Of a DNA stretch of 48,429 nucleotides, positions 31,619 to 40,655 are shown piece by piece. The DNA comes from Pseudomonas donghuensis (lineage in GTDB: Bacteria; Pseudomonadota; Gammaproteobacteria; Pseudomonadales; Pseudomonadaceae): contig NZ_JH650777.1 in the NCBI RefSeq assembly GCF_000259195.1, forward strand, positions 33,595 through 82,023. The letters are read 5' to 3'. Position 1 is the stretch's first letter. Each line of letters begins with the position of its first letter. Position numbers and translations under genes: made by a program. The notes under the pieces are model-generated. The model did not search any database, had not been told where the DNA came from, and was given only the letters and a program-made list of their open reading frames with translations.

Positions 31619-34339
31619 ATGACTGATCTGTCCCGTACGCAAGGGTTCGCCAGCCAGGCCATGAGCGTCCTGGAGGGCCGCTTCTTTCGTCCGCCATTGC
31701 CCGAAGGCTATGTACCGCGAGCGCGCTTGTGCCAGCGTTTGCACGCGGGGCTCGGTGGGCGCTTGTTGCTGGTCAACGCACCGGCAGGCTTCGGTAAAAG
31801 TTCATTGGCGGTGGAGTTCTGCCAGGGGCTGCCCAACCATTGGAGCAGCCTGTGGCTGGGGCTGAGCCGGCGCGACAACGACCCCGGGCGCTTTCTTGAG
31901 CGCTTGCTCGAAGGCTTGCAGCAGTACTGCCCGGCGCTTGGCGGCCAGGCCCTGGGCCTGCTGAAAATGCGCCAGCGGCATCAGCCGTTCGCCTTCGAAG
32001 AATGGCTCGACGGCCTGCTCGATGAGCTGGCCCGGCACCTGCAGCCGCACAACCCCTTGCTGCTGGTGCTGGATGATTACCACCTGGCCCAGGGCCCGGT
32101 GCTCGATCGCTGCCTGCAGTTTTTCCTCAATCACCTGCCGCCTGGCCTGGTGCTGCTGGTGACCAGCCGGCAGCGGCCAGACTGGCACCTGGCGCGCCTG
32201 CGTCTGTCGCGCCAGTTGCTCGAACTCAATGAGCAGGACTTGCGCCTGACCACCGATGAATCCCTCGCCGTGCTTGGCCAGCAACCGAGCGTGCTGCGTG
32301 GACAGGCGCTGGACAACCTGATCCAGCGCAGCGATGGCTGGGTCGCCGGTTTGCGTTTCTGGTTGCTCGCCGCCAACGAGGCGGGGGCCGACAGTGCCTT
32401 GCCTCAGGCCCTGCATGGCGGCGAAGGGCTGATTCGTGACTACCTGCTCGAAGAAGTGATCGAGATGCTGCCCGCCGAAGTGCAGGGGTTTCTATACGAC
32501 ACCGCCTGCCAGGAGCGCTTTTGCGCCGAGCTCTGTGACGCCCTGCGCGAAAGCCATGACAGTGCCGAGATCCTTCGATACCTGCAGGCACACCAGGTGT
32601 TCCTGGTGCCGCTGGACGAGCACGGGCGCTGGTTCCGTTATCATCACTTGTTCTCCGACCTGCTGCGCACCCGCCAGGCCAGCCTGCCGTTGTCGAGCCT
32701 GCACCTGCGCGCTTGTCGCTGGTTCCATGGCCAGGGCCTGCTCGATGAAGCCGTCGAGCAGGCCTTGCGTGCCGGGCACCTGGATGTGGCCGCCAACCTG
32801 GTGCAGAACCTGTCCGAGGAGCAACTGCTGGCCGAGCAGAACGTCGGCATGCTCCTGCGCTGGAAGATGGACCTGCCCGACAGCCTGCTGATCAGCACGC
32901 CGCGGCTGATCGTGCTGTACAGCTGGGCCCTGGGCCTGGCCGGGCAACTGGATGCCGCCGAAGAGCTGGCCAGCCACCTGAGCCGTTTTTTGCCGGCGCC
33001 TTCAGCCACCGCGCAGAAATCCATGCTGGCCCAGTGGCTGGCGTTGAGCGGGGTCATTGCCCGTGGTCGCGGCGACCGCCAGCGCACCCTCGAATACTGC
33101 TCCGAGGCGCTGCACAGCTTGCCGTTCAAGCGCTATGGGCAGCGTCTGGTATGCCTGTCGACCTTGTCCAACCTGGCCATCGCCGATGCCGATTTCTGGC
33201 GTGCCCGCGGCTGGAACCGCGAAGCGCTGGAGCTGGCCCAGCGGGTCGGCAATCCCTTGTTCGAAGCCCTGGCCCATTACGACCGCGCGCGGGTACTGCA
33301 CGCCCGTGGTGAGGTGCTGCGCGCCCTGGATGAAGTGCGCCAGGGCCTGCAGCGCCTGCAGGGTTTGTCGGCGCAACGGCTGTACGCGGCACGAGCGCGG
33401 TTGACCCTGTACGAGGGCTACCTGCTGGCGGCACGGCTAAAACCGGAAGCCGGCCGTAGCCGCCTGCGCGCCGGGCTGATCGAGGCGCGCGCCTGTCGCG
33501 ACATCAGCGTACTGATCGGCCATTGCGTGATCGCTTCGCTGGATGGCCGCGAAGGGCGTTTCGCCGAAGCCTTTGCCGAGCTTGCCGAAGCCGAGCGGCT
33601 GATGCACATCTGGGACGTTCCGCCGATTTTCTATCTGGCGATGATCACCCTGGTCAAGTGCGAGCTGTGGCTGGCCCAGGGCCGCACCGACCTGGCCGAG
33701 TCCTGGCTGTTGCGCCTGGGCCAGACCTACGGTGGCGAACAGGCGGCGGCTGCTCCCGAGTTCCACCCGTTGTTGCCGCTGCATATCGAACTGCAGCAGG
33801 CCTTGCTCGAACGCACCCAAGGTCGTCTGGAACAGGCCGGGCGCCGCTTGCAGGCACTGGTGGAGCGCGGCCAGGCCAGCGGCGGGCAGATGCTCTGCGT
33901 CACTGCGCTGTGCCAGTGGATGGTTCTGCTGCTGGCCAGCAATAACGAGGCGCAGGCGCGAGACCTGCTGGGCCTGGCCCTGGAGTCCGCGCGCGGCGGT
34001 GTTCTGCAACCTTTCCAGCGCCTGCTGCAGGACCACCCGAAATGGCTGCGTGAGCAGTTGCTGCAACACCCTCAGGGGGCCGCCCAAAGCAGCTTGCTGG
34101 GGTTGCTGCCGACGCCTGAATCGGTCGAATCGATGGCTGGCAACGAATCGTTGAGTAGCCGCGAGATGGCCGTGCTGGAGCTGATTGCCCAAGGCTGCTC
34201 GAACCAGGAAATCAGCGAGCGCCTGTTCATTTCCCTGCACACGGTGAAAACCCACGCCAGCCACATCAACAGCAAGCTGGGCGTCGAGCGCCGGACCCAG
34301 GCGGTGGCCCGGGCCAAGGCCCTGGGGATGCTGCAATAG
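31619..34339 (+). CDS. MalT-type LuxR transcriptional activator
   Basis: 906 residues. An N-terminal STAND-type NTPase has the Walker A motif NAPAGFGKSSLA (53-64) and Walker B LLLVLDDYHL. A long helical tetratricopeptide-like region follows (residues 400-830). The C-terminal LuxR HTH is LSSREMAVLELIAQGCSNQEISERLFISLHTVKTHASHINSKLGVERRTQAVARAKALG. MalT-like proteins activate transcription on binding an inducer with ATP. Immediately downstream of the DUF1302/DUF1329 pair, it probably controls them and the acyl-CoA ligase gene. Confidence 0.93.
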   Translation: MTDLSRTQGFASQAMSVLEGRFFRPPLPEGYVPRARLCQRLHAGLGGRLLLVNAPAGFGKSSLAVEFCQGLPNHWSSLWLGLSRRDNDPGRFLERLLEGLQQYCPALGGQALGLLKMRQRHQPFAFEEWLDGLLDELARHLQPHNPLLLVLDDYHLAQGPVLDRCLQFFLNHLPPGLVLLVTSRQRPDWHLARLRLSRQLLELNEQDLRLTTDESLAVLGQQPSVLRGQALDNLIQRSDGWVAGLRFWLLAANEAGADSALPQALHGGEGLIRDYLLEEVIEMLPAEVQGFLYDTACQERFCAELCDALRESHDSAEILRYLQAHQVFLVPLDEHGRWFRYHHLFSDLLRTRQASLPLSSLHLRACRWFHGQGLLDEAVEQALRAGHLDVAANLVQNLSEEQLLAEQNVGMLLRWKMDLPDSLLISTPRLIVLYSWALGLAGQLDAAEELASHLSRFLPAPSATAQKSMLAQWLALSGVIARGRGDRQRTLEYCSEALHSLPFKRYGQRLVCLSTLSNLAIADADFWRARGWNREALELAQRVGNPLFEALAHYDRARVLHARGEVLRALDEVRQGLQRLQGLSAQRLYAARARLTLYEGYLLAARLKPEAGRSRLRAGLIEARACRDISVLIGHCVIASLDGREGRFAEAFAELAEAERLMHIWDVPPIFYLAMITLVKCELWLAQGRTDLAESWLLRLGQTYGGEQAAAAPEFHPLLPLHIELQQALLERTQGRLEQAGRRLQALVERGQASGGQMLCVTALCQWMVLLLASNNEAQARDLLGLALESARGGVLQPFQRLLQDHPKWLREQLLQHPQGAAQSSLLGLLPTPESVESMAGNESLSSREMAVLELIAQGCSNQEISERLFISLHTVKTHASHINSKLGVERRTQAVARAKALGMLQ

Positions 34340-34457
34340 TGACACCGGGTGATTGCAGCGCAACCGTCCTTGACGTAAAAGGATGGGAGCCGCTTGCCCC
34401 GTCGACCATTGCTGGCGTGGGACTTGCTTGAATCGGGATACCGATCCGGAGCAGCCG

Positions 34458-36362
34458 ATGAGCCCGCAACAAACAACAACGATCGCACTCCCTCCCAGTA
34501 CACGCCTAGCCCGGGAAATACTCGCGGTGGACGGCCAGGTGCCGGAAGGCGTGTTGCGTGCCGAAATCGACGCCTCCTGGCGCCGCAGCCTTGATCATGG
34601 CGTCGGCGTGCACAGTCAGCATGACCTCGGCCTGGCCCCGGTGGCCAACCTTGATCTGTTACTCGCCAACAACCGCTTGCTGCTCGATGCCGCCACCGCG
34701 GAACTCGATTACTTGAGTGGGCATCAGGGCCAGGACGCCCTGATCATCCTGGCTAACGCCGATGCGACCATCCTGGCCGTTGAAGGCCCGGCCGACGTTG
34801 TGCGCCACAGCACCGAGGCGGGGATTGCCCCTGGCACCCGCTGGAGTGAAGCCGAATGCGGCACCAATGCCCTGGGGACGGCGCTGGTGGAGGCGCGCAC
34901 GGTGCAGATCGATTGTGGCGAACATTTTCTCGAACGGCTCAGCGATTATTCCTGCACCTCAGTGCCGATCCACTGCCCGCAAGGTGACCTGTTCGGCGTG
35001 CTCGACCTGACCCGCCAAGGGCCCTTGGGCCGCTTGCAGGACCGCACTGCCTTGCTCGCCCTGGCGGTCAGCCAGATTGAGGGCAAGCTGTTCAACAACA
35101 GTTACCCGCAGCAGATCGTGCTGGCGTTTCACAGCCGCCGGCAATACCTCGGCTCCCCTTGGCAGGGCCTGCTGGCACTGGGCCTGGACGGGCGTATCCT
35201 GGCCGCCAGCAACCAGGCCTGCCAACTGCTCGGCAGTCAGCGCGAGGCGCTGCTCGGCCAACGTTGCGACAGCCTGCTCGGCATGCGCCTGGAGCAATGG
35301 CTGGCGCGCGTGCAACCAGGCAGCGTCGAAAGCACCGAGACAGCCAAGGGTGGTTTTTTCTACAAGGCCCTGCAGGTGCCGCAGCGGCCACTGAGTGTTG
35401 TCGTGCCGGCTGCACGGGCGCCTCGGCAAAGCACTCAACAGCCGGACCTGGAGCGCCTTGGCGCCGGCAACAGCCGCCACGCCAGGGCCCTGCGCATGGC
35501 GCGTCAGGGCTTGGCCAACGGCCTGCCGGTGGTGCTGCTGGGCGAGACCGGCAGCGGCAAGGAAGTGGTAGCGCGCGCCCTGCATCAGGACAGCGCGCGC
35601 GCCGGCAAGCCCTTTGTGGCGGTGAACTGCGCGGCGATCCCTGAAGGCCTGATCGAGTCGGAGCTGTTCGGCTACCGTGAAGGGGCGTTCACCGGCTCGC
35701 GTCGCGGCGGCATGATCGGGCGCCTGCAGCAGGCCCATGGCGGTACGCTGTTTCTGGACGAAGTTGGCGATATGCCGCTGGCCTTGCAGGCCCGCCTGCT
35801 GCGGGTGTTGCAGGAGCGCAAGGTTGCGCCGTTGGGCGCGGGCCAGGAGCAAGACCTGGATATCGCCCTGATCTGCGCCACCCATCGCGACCTCAAGGCC
35901 CAGGTGCAAAGCCAGCAGTTTCGTGAAGACCTTTTTTACCGTATCCATGGCATCAGCGTGCAGTTGCCCGCGCTGCGAGAGCGCGAAGACCTGCCGGCGC
36001 TGGTGCGCAGCCTGCTTGATCGCCTCGGTGGCCAGGGCGTCGAGCTTTCGAGCGAGCTGAGTGCATTGTTCGCCGGCTATCACTGGCCGGGCAACATCCG
36101 TCAGCTGGAAATGACCTTGCGCTTGCTGCTGGCCATGCGTGAAGCCGGTGAACAGGAACTGGGCCTGGATCACCTGCCCGACAACCTGCTCGACGAATTG
36201 CGCGACAGCGCCCGGCCGCCCAGCACACGCATGCGTGACAGCCAGAGCGTGCTGATTCGCCAGGCCCTGGAACGCCATGCTGGCAATGTCACTGCGGCAG
36301 CCGAGGCCCTGGGCATCAGCCGTGCAACCCTGTACCGCAAGCTCAAGCAGACGCCGCCTTGA
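34458..36362 (+). CDS. AcoR-type sigma-54-dependent activator
   Basis: 634 residues from the ATG at 34458 (CCGGAGC upstream). Domains: N-terminal GAF-like sensor about 70-230, a PAS-like segment at 235-300, AAA+ domain from 335 with Walker A GETGSGKE (362-369) and Walker B LFLDEVGD (431-438), and a C-terminal Fis HTH (AAEALGISRATLYRKLKQ). The sigma-54 contact loop reads GAFTGS (409-414) instead of the usual GAFTGA. It is convergent with an aldehyde dehydrogenase gene that has a sigma-54 promoter, which it probably controls. Confidence 0.93.
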   Translation: MSPQQTTTIALPPSTRLAREILAVDGQVPEGVLRAEIDASWRRSLDHGVGVHSQHDLGLAPVANLDLLLANNRLLLDAATAELDYLSGHQGQDALIILANADATILAVEGPADVVRHSTEAGIAPGTRWSEAECGTNALGTALVEARTVQIDCGEHFLERLSDYSCTSVPIHCPQGDLFGVLDLTRQGPLGRLQDRTALLALAVSQIEGKLFNNSYPQQIVLAFHSRRQYLGSPWQGLLALGLDGRILAASNQACQLLGSQREALLGQRCDSLLGMRLEQWLARVQPGSVESTETAKGGFFYKALQVPQRPLSVVVPAARAPRQSTQQPDLERLGAGNSRHARALRMARQGLANGLPVVLLGETGSGKEVVARALHQDSARAGKPFVAVNCAAIPEGLIESELFGYREGAFTGSRRGGMIGRLQQAHGGTLFLDEVGDMPLALQARLLRVLQERKVAPLGAGQEQDLDIALICATHRDLKAQVQSQQFREDLFYRIHGISVQLPALREREDLPALVRSLLDRLGGQGVELSSELSALFAGYHWPGNIRQLEMTLRLLLAMREAGEQELGLDHLPDNLLDELRDSARPPSTRMRDSQSVLIRQALERHAGNVTAAAEALGISRATLYRKLKQTPP

Positions 36363-36372
36363 TCCAGCGTCT

Positions 36373-36409
36373 GCTGGCCTCGACCGCCCGTTGGGCGAGC
36401 GCGGCCAGC
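36373..36409. terminator. Hairpin between convergent genes
   Basis: GCTGGCC (36373-36379) pairs with GGCCAGC (36403-36409), enclosing CGCCC-GTT-GGGCG. No T-tract, so it is only a possible end signal. Confidence 0.4.
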
Positions 36410-36433
36410 AACAGCGCATTGCCACTCTGAGGG

Positions 36434-37927
36434 TTACAGCTTGATCAGCACCGACTTGAGCTCGGTGTAGTGCTCGATGGCCGCTGCGCCCATTTCCCGA
36501 CCGACCCCCGACATCTGGTAGCCGCCGAACGGCAACGCCGGGTCGAGGGCGCTGTGGCAGTTGACCCATACCGAGCCCGAGCGGATCTGCGGGATCATCC
36601 GGTGCACCGCGCCCAGGTTGTTGGACCAGATGCTCGCACCCAGGCCGTAGGGGCTGTCGTTGGCCATGCGCACCGCGTCAGCTTCGTCATCGAACGGAAT
36701 GGCCACCAGCACCGGGCCGAAGATTTCTTCCTGTACCAGCGGGTGACGCTGGTCGACATCGACAATCACCGTTGGCTTGACGAAGTAACCGGGGCCGAAT
36801 TGCTCGCCACCGCAGGCGATGGTCGCACCGCTGCTGCGGCCTTGCTCGATGTAGTCGTAGACGCGCTTCTGCTGGCGCGCGGAGATCAGCGGCCCCATTT
36901 CCACGCTGGGGTCCAGGCCGTTGCCGAGTTTCATGGCATTGGCGATGCCGGCGATATCGGCCACCACATTGTCGAAATGCTTGCGCTGTACGTACAGGCG
37001 GGAACCGGCACAGCACACCTGGCCCTGGTTGAAGAAGATCGCGCTGGCGGCGCCAGCGGCGGCGCTGGGCAGATCGGCGTCGGCCATGACGATGGTCGGT
37101 GATTTGCCGCCCAGTTCCAGGGTGACCCGGGTCATGGAGTCCATGGCGATCTTGCCAATGGTCTTGCCCACGGCGGTGGAGCCGGTGAAGGTCAGTTTGT
37201 CGACCAGCGGGTTGCGGGTCAGGGCATCGCCGGCGACCAGGCCGGTGCCGGTCACGACGTTGAAGACCCCCGCCGGGTAACCCGCTTCCAGTACCAGTTC
37301 GGCCAGTTTCAGAGCACTCAGCGGGGTTTCATCGGCAGGCTTGAGGACCATGGTGCAGCCGGTGGCCAGGGCCGGACCGAGCTTCCAGCAGGCCAGCAGC
37401 AGGGGGAAGTTCCAGGCGACGATGGCGCCGACCACGCCGACCGCTTCACGGCGCACGAACCCGTGGAACTGATCGGCGGGCATCAACGGCATCGACACCT
37501 CGACGGTGCTGCCTTCGATCTTGGTGGCCCAGCCGGCCATATAGCGCAGAAAGTCGATCGACAGCTGCACGTCCATGGCCCGGGCTACCATGGCACTCTT
37601 GCCGTTGTTCAGGCATTCGAGCTGGGCGAGGATTTCGCCGTCGCGCTCAAGCAGGTCGGCCAGGCGCCACAGCAGGTTCTGCCGCTCGCGTGGGCGGGTG
37701 CGGCTCCAGGCGGAGTCATCGAACGCCTGGCGGGCGGCGTGTACCGCGCGGTCGACATCGGCCGGGGTGGCGGCGGGCACCTCGCAGAGGTTCTCGCCGT
37801 TGGCCGGGTTGCGCAGGGTCAGGCGGGCGCCATCGCTGGAGTCGACCCAGTCGGCGCCAATCAGCATGCGTGGGGCGCGGCGAATGAAGGCTTCGACGTC
37901 GGGGTGCAGGGGGGCAGTGGTGGACAT
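36434..37927 (-). CDS. NAD(P)-dependent aldehyde dehydrogenase
   Basis: 497 residues from the ATG at 37927 (GAGG upstream). Motifs: catalytic Glu region VTLELGGKSP, catalytic Cys in FFNQGQVCCAGSRLYV, and EEIFGPVLV. It oxidises an aldehyde to the acid; the substrate may be short-chain aliphatic, as in acetaldehyde dehydrogenases controlled by AcoR-like activators. A perfect sigma-54 promoter and a palindrome lie upstream. Confidence 0.93.
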   Translation of the reverse strand: MSTTAPLHPDVEAFIRRAPRMLIGADWVDSSDGARLTLRNPANGENLCEVPAATPADVDRAVHAARQAFDDSAWSRTRPRERQNLLWRLADLLERDGEILAQLECLNNGKSAMVARAMDVQLSIDFLRYMAGWATKIEGSTVEVSMPLMPADQFHGFVRREAVGVVGAIVAWNFPLLLACWKLGPALATGCTMVLKPADETPLSALKLAELVLEAGYPAGVFNVVTGTGLVAGDALTRNPLVDKLTFTGSTAVGKTIGKIAMDSMTRVTLELGGKSPTIVMADADLPSAAAGAASAIFFNQGQVCCAGSRLYVQRKHFDNVVADIAGIANAMKLGNGLDPSVEMGPLISARQQKRVYDYIEQGRSSGATIACGGEQFGPGYFVKPTVIVDVDQRHPLVQEEIFGPVLVAIPFDDEADAVRMANDSPYGLGASIWSNNLGAVHRMIPQIRSGSVWVNCHSALDPALPFGGYQMSGVGREMGAAAIEHYTELKSVLIKL

Positions 37928-37964
37928 GGCAAACCTCATTGTTGTGAGTGAGTGCCGGGTGTTC

Positions 37965-37979
37965 GCAACGCGTGTGCCA
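37965..37979 (-). promoter_or_regulatory. Sigma-54 (-24/-12) promoter of aldehyde dehydrogenase gene
   Basis: On the minus strand: TGGCAC-N5-TTGC, an exact match to the sigma-54 consensus with correct GG/GC spacing. The ATG is about 40 bases downstream. Confidence 0.88.
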
Positions 37980-38045
37980 ACGTGGCGAAGTCCCTGTTTT
38001 CAGGCGCTGTCGGGCAAAGTTGGCAGCCTGTCGCCGGGATGCTCC

Positions 38046-38071
38046 GTCTCATTTTGAGACAGTGGTGAGAC
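38046..38071. promoter_or_regulatory. Candidate upstream activator site for AcoR-type regulator
   Basis: GTCTCA-TTT-TGAGAC (38046-38060) is an exact inverted repeat, and a further TGAGAC half-site follows at 38066-38071. It lies about 70-110 bases upstream of the sigma-54 promoter, the usual place for an activator. Assigning it to the AcoR-type protein is inference. Confidence 0.65.
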
Positions 38072-38358
38072 GGGTCGGTATGTATCGTCACCTCAGCACC
38101 GTTGTCCGCAACAGGGGCGCGGCGCTTTACTCTGTGCTTGGCATGAATGGTGATAGCATAGTGCTATTATTTGCGTCGTTGCTGGTACGATCGTGCGCCA
38201 AATATGCGCAGCGCAAGCCTCAAGCTATCGCCCTGTGTGGCCGATACTCTGCGAGTGCGGCCCGATTCATTGCCGCAGCGAATCTACCCGCGAAGCCGAG
38301 CCTGTCCGTGAAGGTGCCTCTGCGTCTATTTTTTCATTTGCCATGACAGGTTTCGTGG
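38072..38358. other. Intergenic region before response-regulator gene
   Basis: About 290 bases with no gene. It includes a perfect palindrome ATAGCA-TAG-TGCTAT at 38153-38167, overlapping an AT-rich segment that may be the promoter of the response regulator operon. Confidence 0.5.
38153..38167. promoter_or_regulatory. Perfect palindrome, possible operator
   Basis: ATAGCA-TAG-TGCTAT, 15 bases, about 190 bases before the response regulator start. AT-rich surroundings (TATTATTTGCG) suggest a promoter. The binding factor is unknown. Confidence 0.4.
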
Positions 38359-39966
38359 ATGCAGGTCTACAGCCAAAAAAGCTTTCTGATTGTCGATGAC
38401 TTCTCCGATTTTCGCAGCTCGGCCCGCTCGATGTTGCGCGAACTGGGCGTGCGCGATGTCGACACCGCCGACAGTGGCGAGCAGGCACTGCGCATGTGCG
38501 CGCAGAAACGTTACGACTTTATCCTTCAAGACTTCCACCTGGGCGATGGCAAGAAGAACGGCCAGCAGGTGCTCGAGGACCTGATCCTCGACAAACTGAT
38601 CAGTCATGAGTGCGTGTTCCTCATGGTCACTGCCGAAAGCAGCCAGGCGATTGTCCTCAGCGCCCTGGAGCACGAGCCCGACGCCTACCTGACCAAGCCG
38701 TTCAACCGCATCGGCCTGGCTCAGCGCCTGGAAAAACTGGTGCAGCGCAAGACCTTGCTCAAGCCGATCCTCCAGGCCCTGGACCGCGGCCGTCCGGCCG
38801 AGGTGCTGGCGGCCTGTGCCGAGCTGTGCAAGAAGGACCCGCGCTTCGCGCCGCTGTGCCTGCGTTATCGCGCCGATGCCTTGCGCGACCTCAACCGCGT
38901 CGATGAGTTGGAGAAGTTCCTCACCACCATCATCGCCAGCCGCGCCACGCCCTGGGCCTATGCCGCCCTGGGCAACCTGTTGTACAAGCGCAACCAGTTG
39001 GCCCAGGCCCAGGGCGTATACGAACAAGCACTCAAGGCTTTCCCGATGATGCCCGGGCTCTACGATGGCCTGGCCGAGGTGCTGGTGGCCCTGGGTGAAA
39101 GCAAGCGCGCCCAGGGTGTGCTGGAAGAGGCCGTGCGCCTTTCACCGTTGGCCGTACGCCGGCAGATGATGCTGGGCAAGCTGGCCCTGAGCAACGACGA
39201 CTACGACACCTCGTCCAAGGCCTACCGGCACGCCGTCAACCAGGGCCAGAGCTCGCGTTACAAAGACCCGGAGAGCAACCTCGGGCTGGTGCAGGCGCTG
39301 ATGAACAAGAACGCCGGCAACGGCCTGGATGCACGTACCCGGGTCGAGATCAATACCGTGCTCAGCGAAGTGGCCAAAGAGAACGTCGAAGACCAGGGGC
39401 TGCAGGTGCGCGCACGGTTGATGAAAGCCGCCAGCCTGCAGCAGGCTGGCGACGCCGAAACCGCCGCCAAGCTGACCGAACAGGCCATGGCCCGGCTGGA
39501 GAAAATGGACCAGTTTTTCTCGGTGGAAGCTGCGTTGGTGGTGGCCACGCAGTTGCAAAAGCTCGGTCAGGAGGCTGCCGGCACCTCTATTCTCAAGGGC
39601 TGCGTGGAGACCTACGGCGACGACCCCAAGGTCATGCAGAGCGTGGCACAACTGACCGATGATCCGAACGTGTTGGGCGCGGTGACCGAAGCGGTCGACC
39701 TTAACCGCCAGGGCGTTCGCAGTTACCAGGCCGGCCAGCTCAGCGAAGCGCTGGCGCAGTTCCGCCGGGCCCTGACGCTGCAGCCGAAGAACATCAGTAT
39801 TGCCCTCAACACCGCCCAGGCGCTGCTGCGCATCGGTGGCGAGGCACCGCCGCCGGCGATCATGGACGAGTGCCGTGCCTGCCTGGGCAGCGTGACCGGC
39901 ATCCCGAAAAGCGACAACCGTTACGATCGCTACCGCAAACTGCACATCCGGGCCTTTGGCGCATGA
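38359..39966 (+). CDS. Response regulator with REC domain and TPR repeats
   Basis: 535 residues. REC domain at 1-130: acidic pair DD in FLIVDDFSDF, phospho-acceptor Asp in YDFILQDFHLGDG, Thr in MVTAES and Lys in YLTKPF. The rest, about 140-535, consists of TPR-like helical repeats (RATPWAYAALGNLLYKRNQLAQAQGVYEQALKAFP, and near the end LSEALAQFRRALTLQPKNISIALN). No DNA-binding or enzymatic output domain is seen, so output is probably protein-protein. Its stop overlaps the histidine kinase start (ATGA). Confidence 0.9.
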   Translation: MQVYSQKSFLIVDDFSDFRSSARSMLRELGVRDVDTADSGEQALRMCAQKRYDFILQDFHLGDGKKNGQQVLEDLILDKLISHECVFLMVTAESSQAIVLSALEHEPDAYLTKPFNRIGLAQRLEKLVQRKTLLKPILQALDRGRPAEVLAACAELCKKDPRFAPLCLRYRADALRDLNRVDELEKFLTTIIASRATPWAYAALGNLLYKRNQLAQAQGVYEQALKAFPMMPGLYDGLAEVLVALGESKRAQGVLEEAVRLSPLAVRRQMMLGKLALSNDDYDTSSKAYRHAVNQGQSSRYKDPESNLGLVQALMNKNAGNGLDARTRVEINTVLSEVAKENVEDQGLQVRARLMKAASLQQAGDAETAAKLTEQAMARLEKMDQFFSVEAALVVATQLQKLGQEAAGTSILKGCVETYGDDPKVMQSVAQLTDDPNVLGAVTEAVDLNRQGVRSYQAGQLSEALAQFRRALTLQPKNISIALNTAQALLRIGGEAPPPAIMDECRACLGSVTGIPKSDNRYDRYRKLHIRAFGA

Positions 39967-40655
39967 ACCAGGACAACCAGGGGCTGGATTTCTCCACGGT
40001 GATCGCCTCCACCGTACACGACATGAAGAACTCCCTGGCGGCCCTGACCCAGGCCCACAGCCAGTGGCTGGCGCGCCTGCCCGAAGCGTTGCGCAGCGGC
40101 AGCGAACAGGGGGTGATGGAGCACGAATTCAGCCACCTCAACGGCATGCTGGTGCAGTTGCTGGGCTTGTACAAGCTGGGCGTCAACCAACTGCCCATGT
40201 GCCCCGACTATCACGAGCTCGACGATTTCATCGAAGCCCAGCTGGCGGCCCAGCAGAACCTGCTGCAGCACCGCGACATCCTCGCCAGCTGGCGCATTGA
40301 AACCGCAAGCCCGCTGGGTTTCTTCGACCGCGAACTGGTTGGCTCGGTAGTGGCCAACATCCTCAACAACGCCATTCGTTATGCCGGGCATACCTTGTTG
40401 ATCAGCGTCAGCGACGAAGGCGAACAACTGCTGCTGAGCATCAACGATGACGGCCCGGGCTTCCCGGCGCGCATGCTCGAGCGTCAGCAGGAGTATGTGC
40501 AGGGTATCGACGGCAAGAGCGGCAGCACCGGCCTGGGGCTATACTTCGCGGCGCGGATTGCCGCTCTGCACGAGCGCAACGGCGTCAAGGGGCGGATCGA
40601 GATTGCCAACGGCGGGGTGTTGGGCGGGGGGCTTTTCAGGCTCTATTTGCCGTGA
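39963..40655 (+). CDS. Soluble histidine kinase (no membrane or sensor domain)
   Basis: 230 residues. H-box is STVHDMKNSLAAL near residue 20; N-box is NILNNAIRYAG; G1 is NDDGPGFP and G2 GSTGLGLYFAARIAALH. There are no transmembrane segments and little room for a sensor domain, so the signal must come through a partner. The start overlaps the response regulator stop by 4 bases, and its own stop overlaps the next start, so three genes are translationally coupled. Longer starts inside the previous gene were rejected. Confidence 0.9.
   Translation: MNQDNQGLDFSTVIASTVHDMKNSLAALTQAHSQWLARLPEALRSGSEQGVMEHEFSHLNGMLVQLLGLYKLGVNQLPMCPDYHELDDFIEAQLAAQQNLLQHRDILASWRIETASPLGFFDRELVGSVVANILNNAIRYAGHTLLISVSDEGEQLLLSINDDGPGFPARMLERQQEYVQGIDGKSGSTGLGLYFAARIAALHERNGVKGRIEIANGGVLGGGLFRLYLP

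Noticed and set aside
34959..36569. 536-residue minus-strand frame opposite the sigma-54 activator
   Set aside because: Opposite strand of an intact AAA+ protein with Walker motifs; composition is that of an antisense frame.
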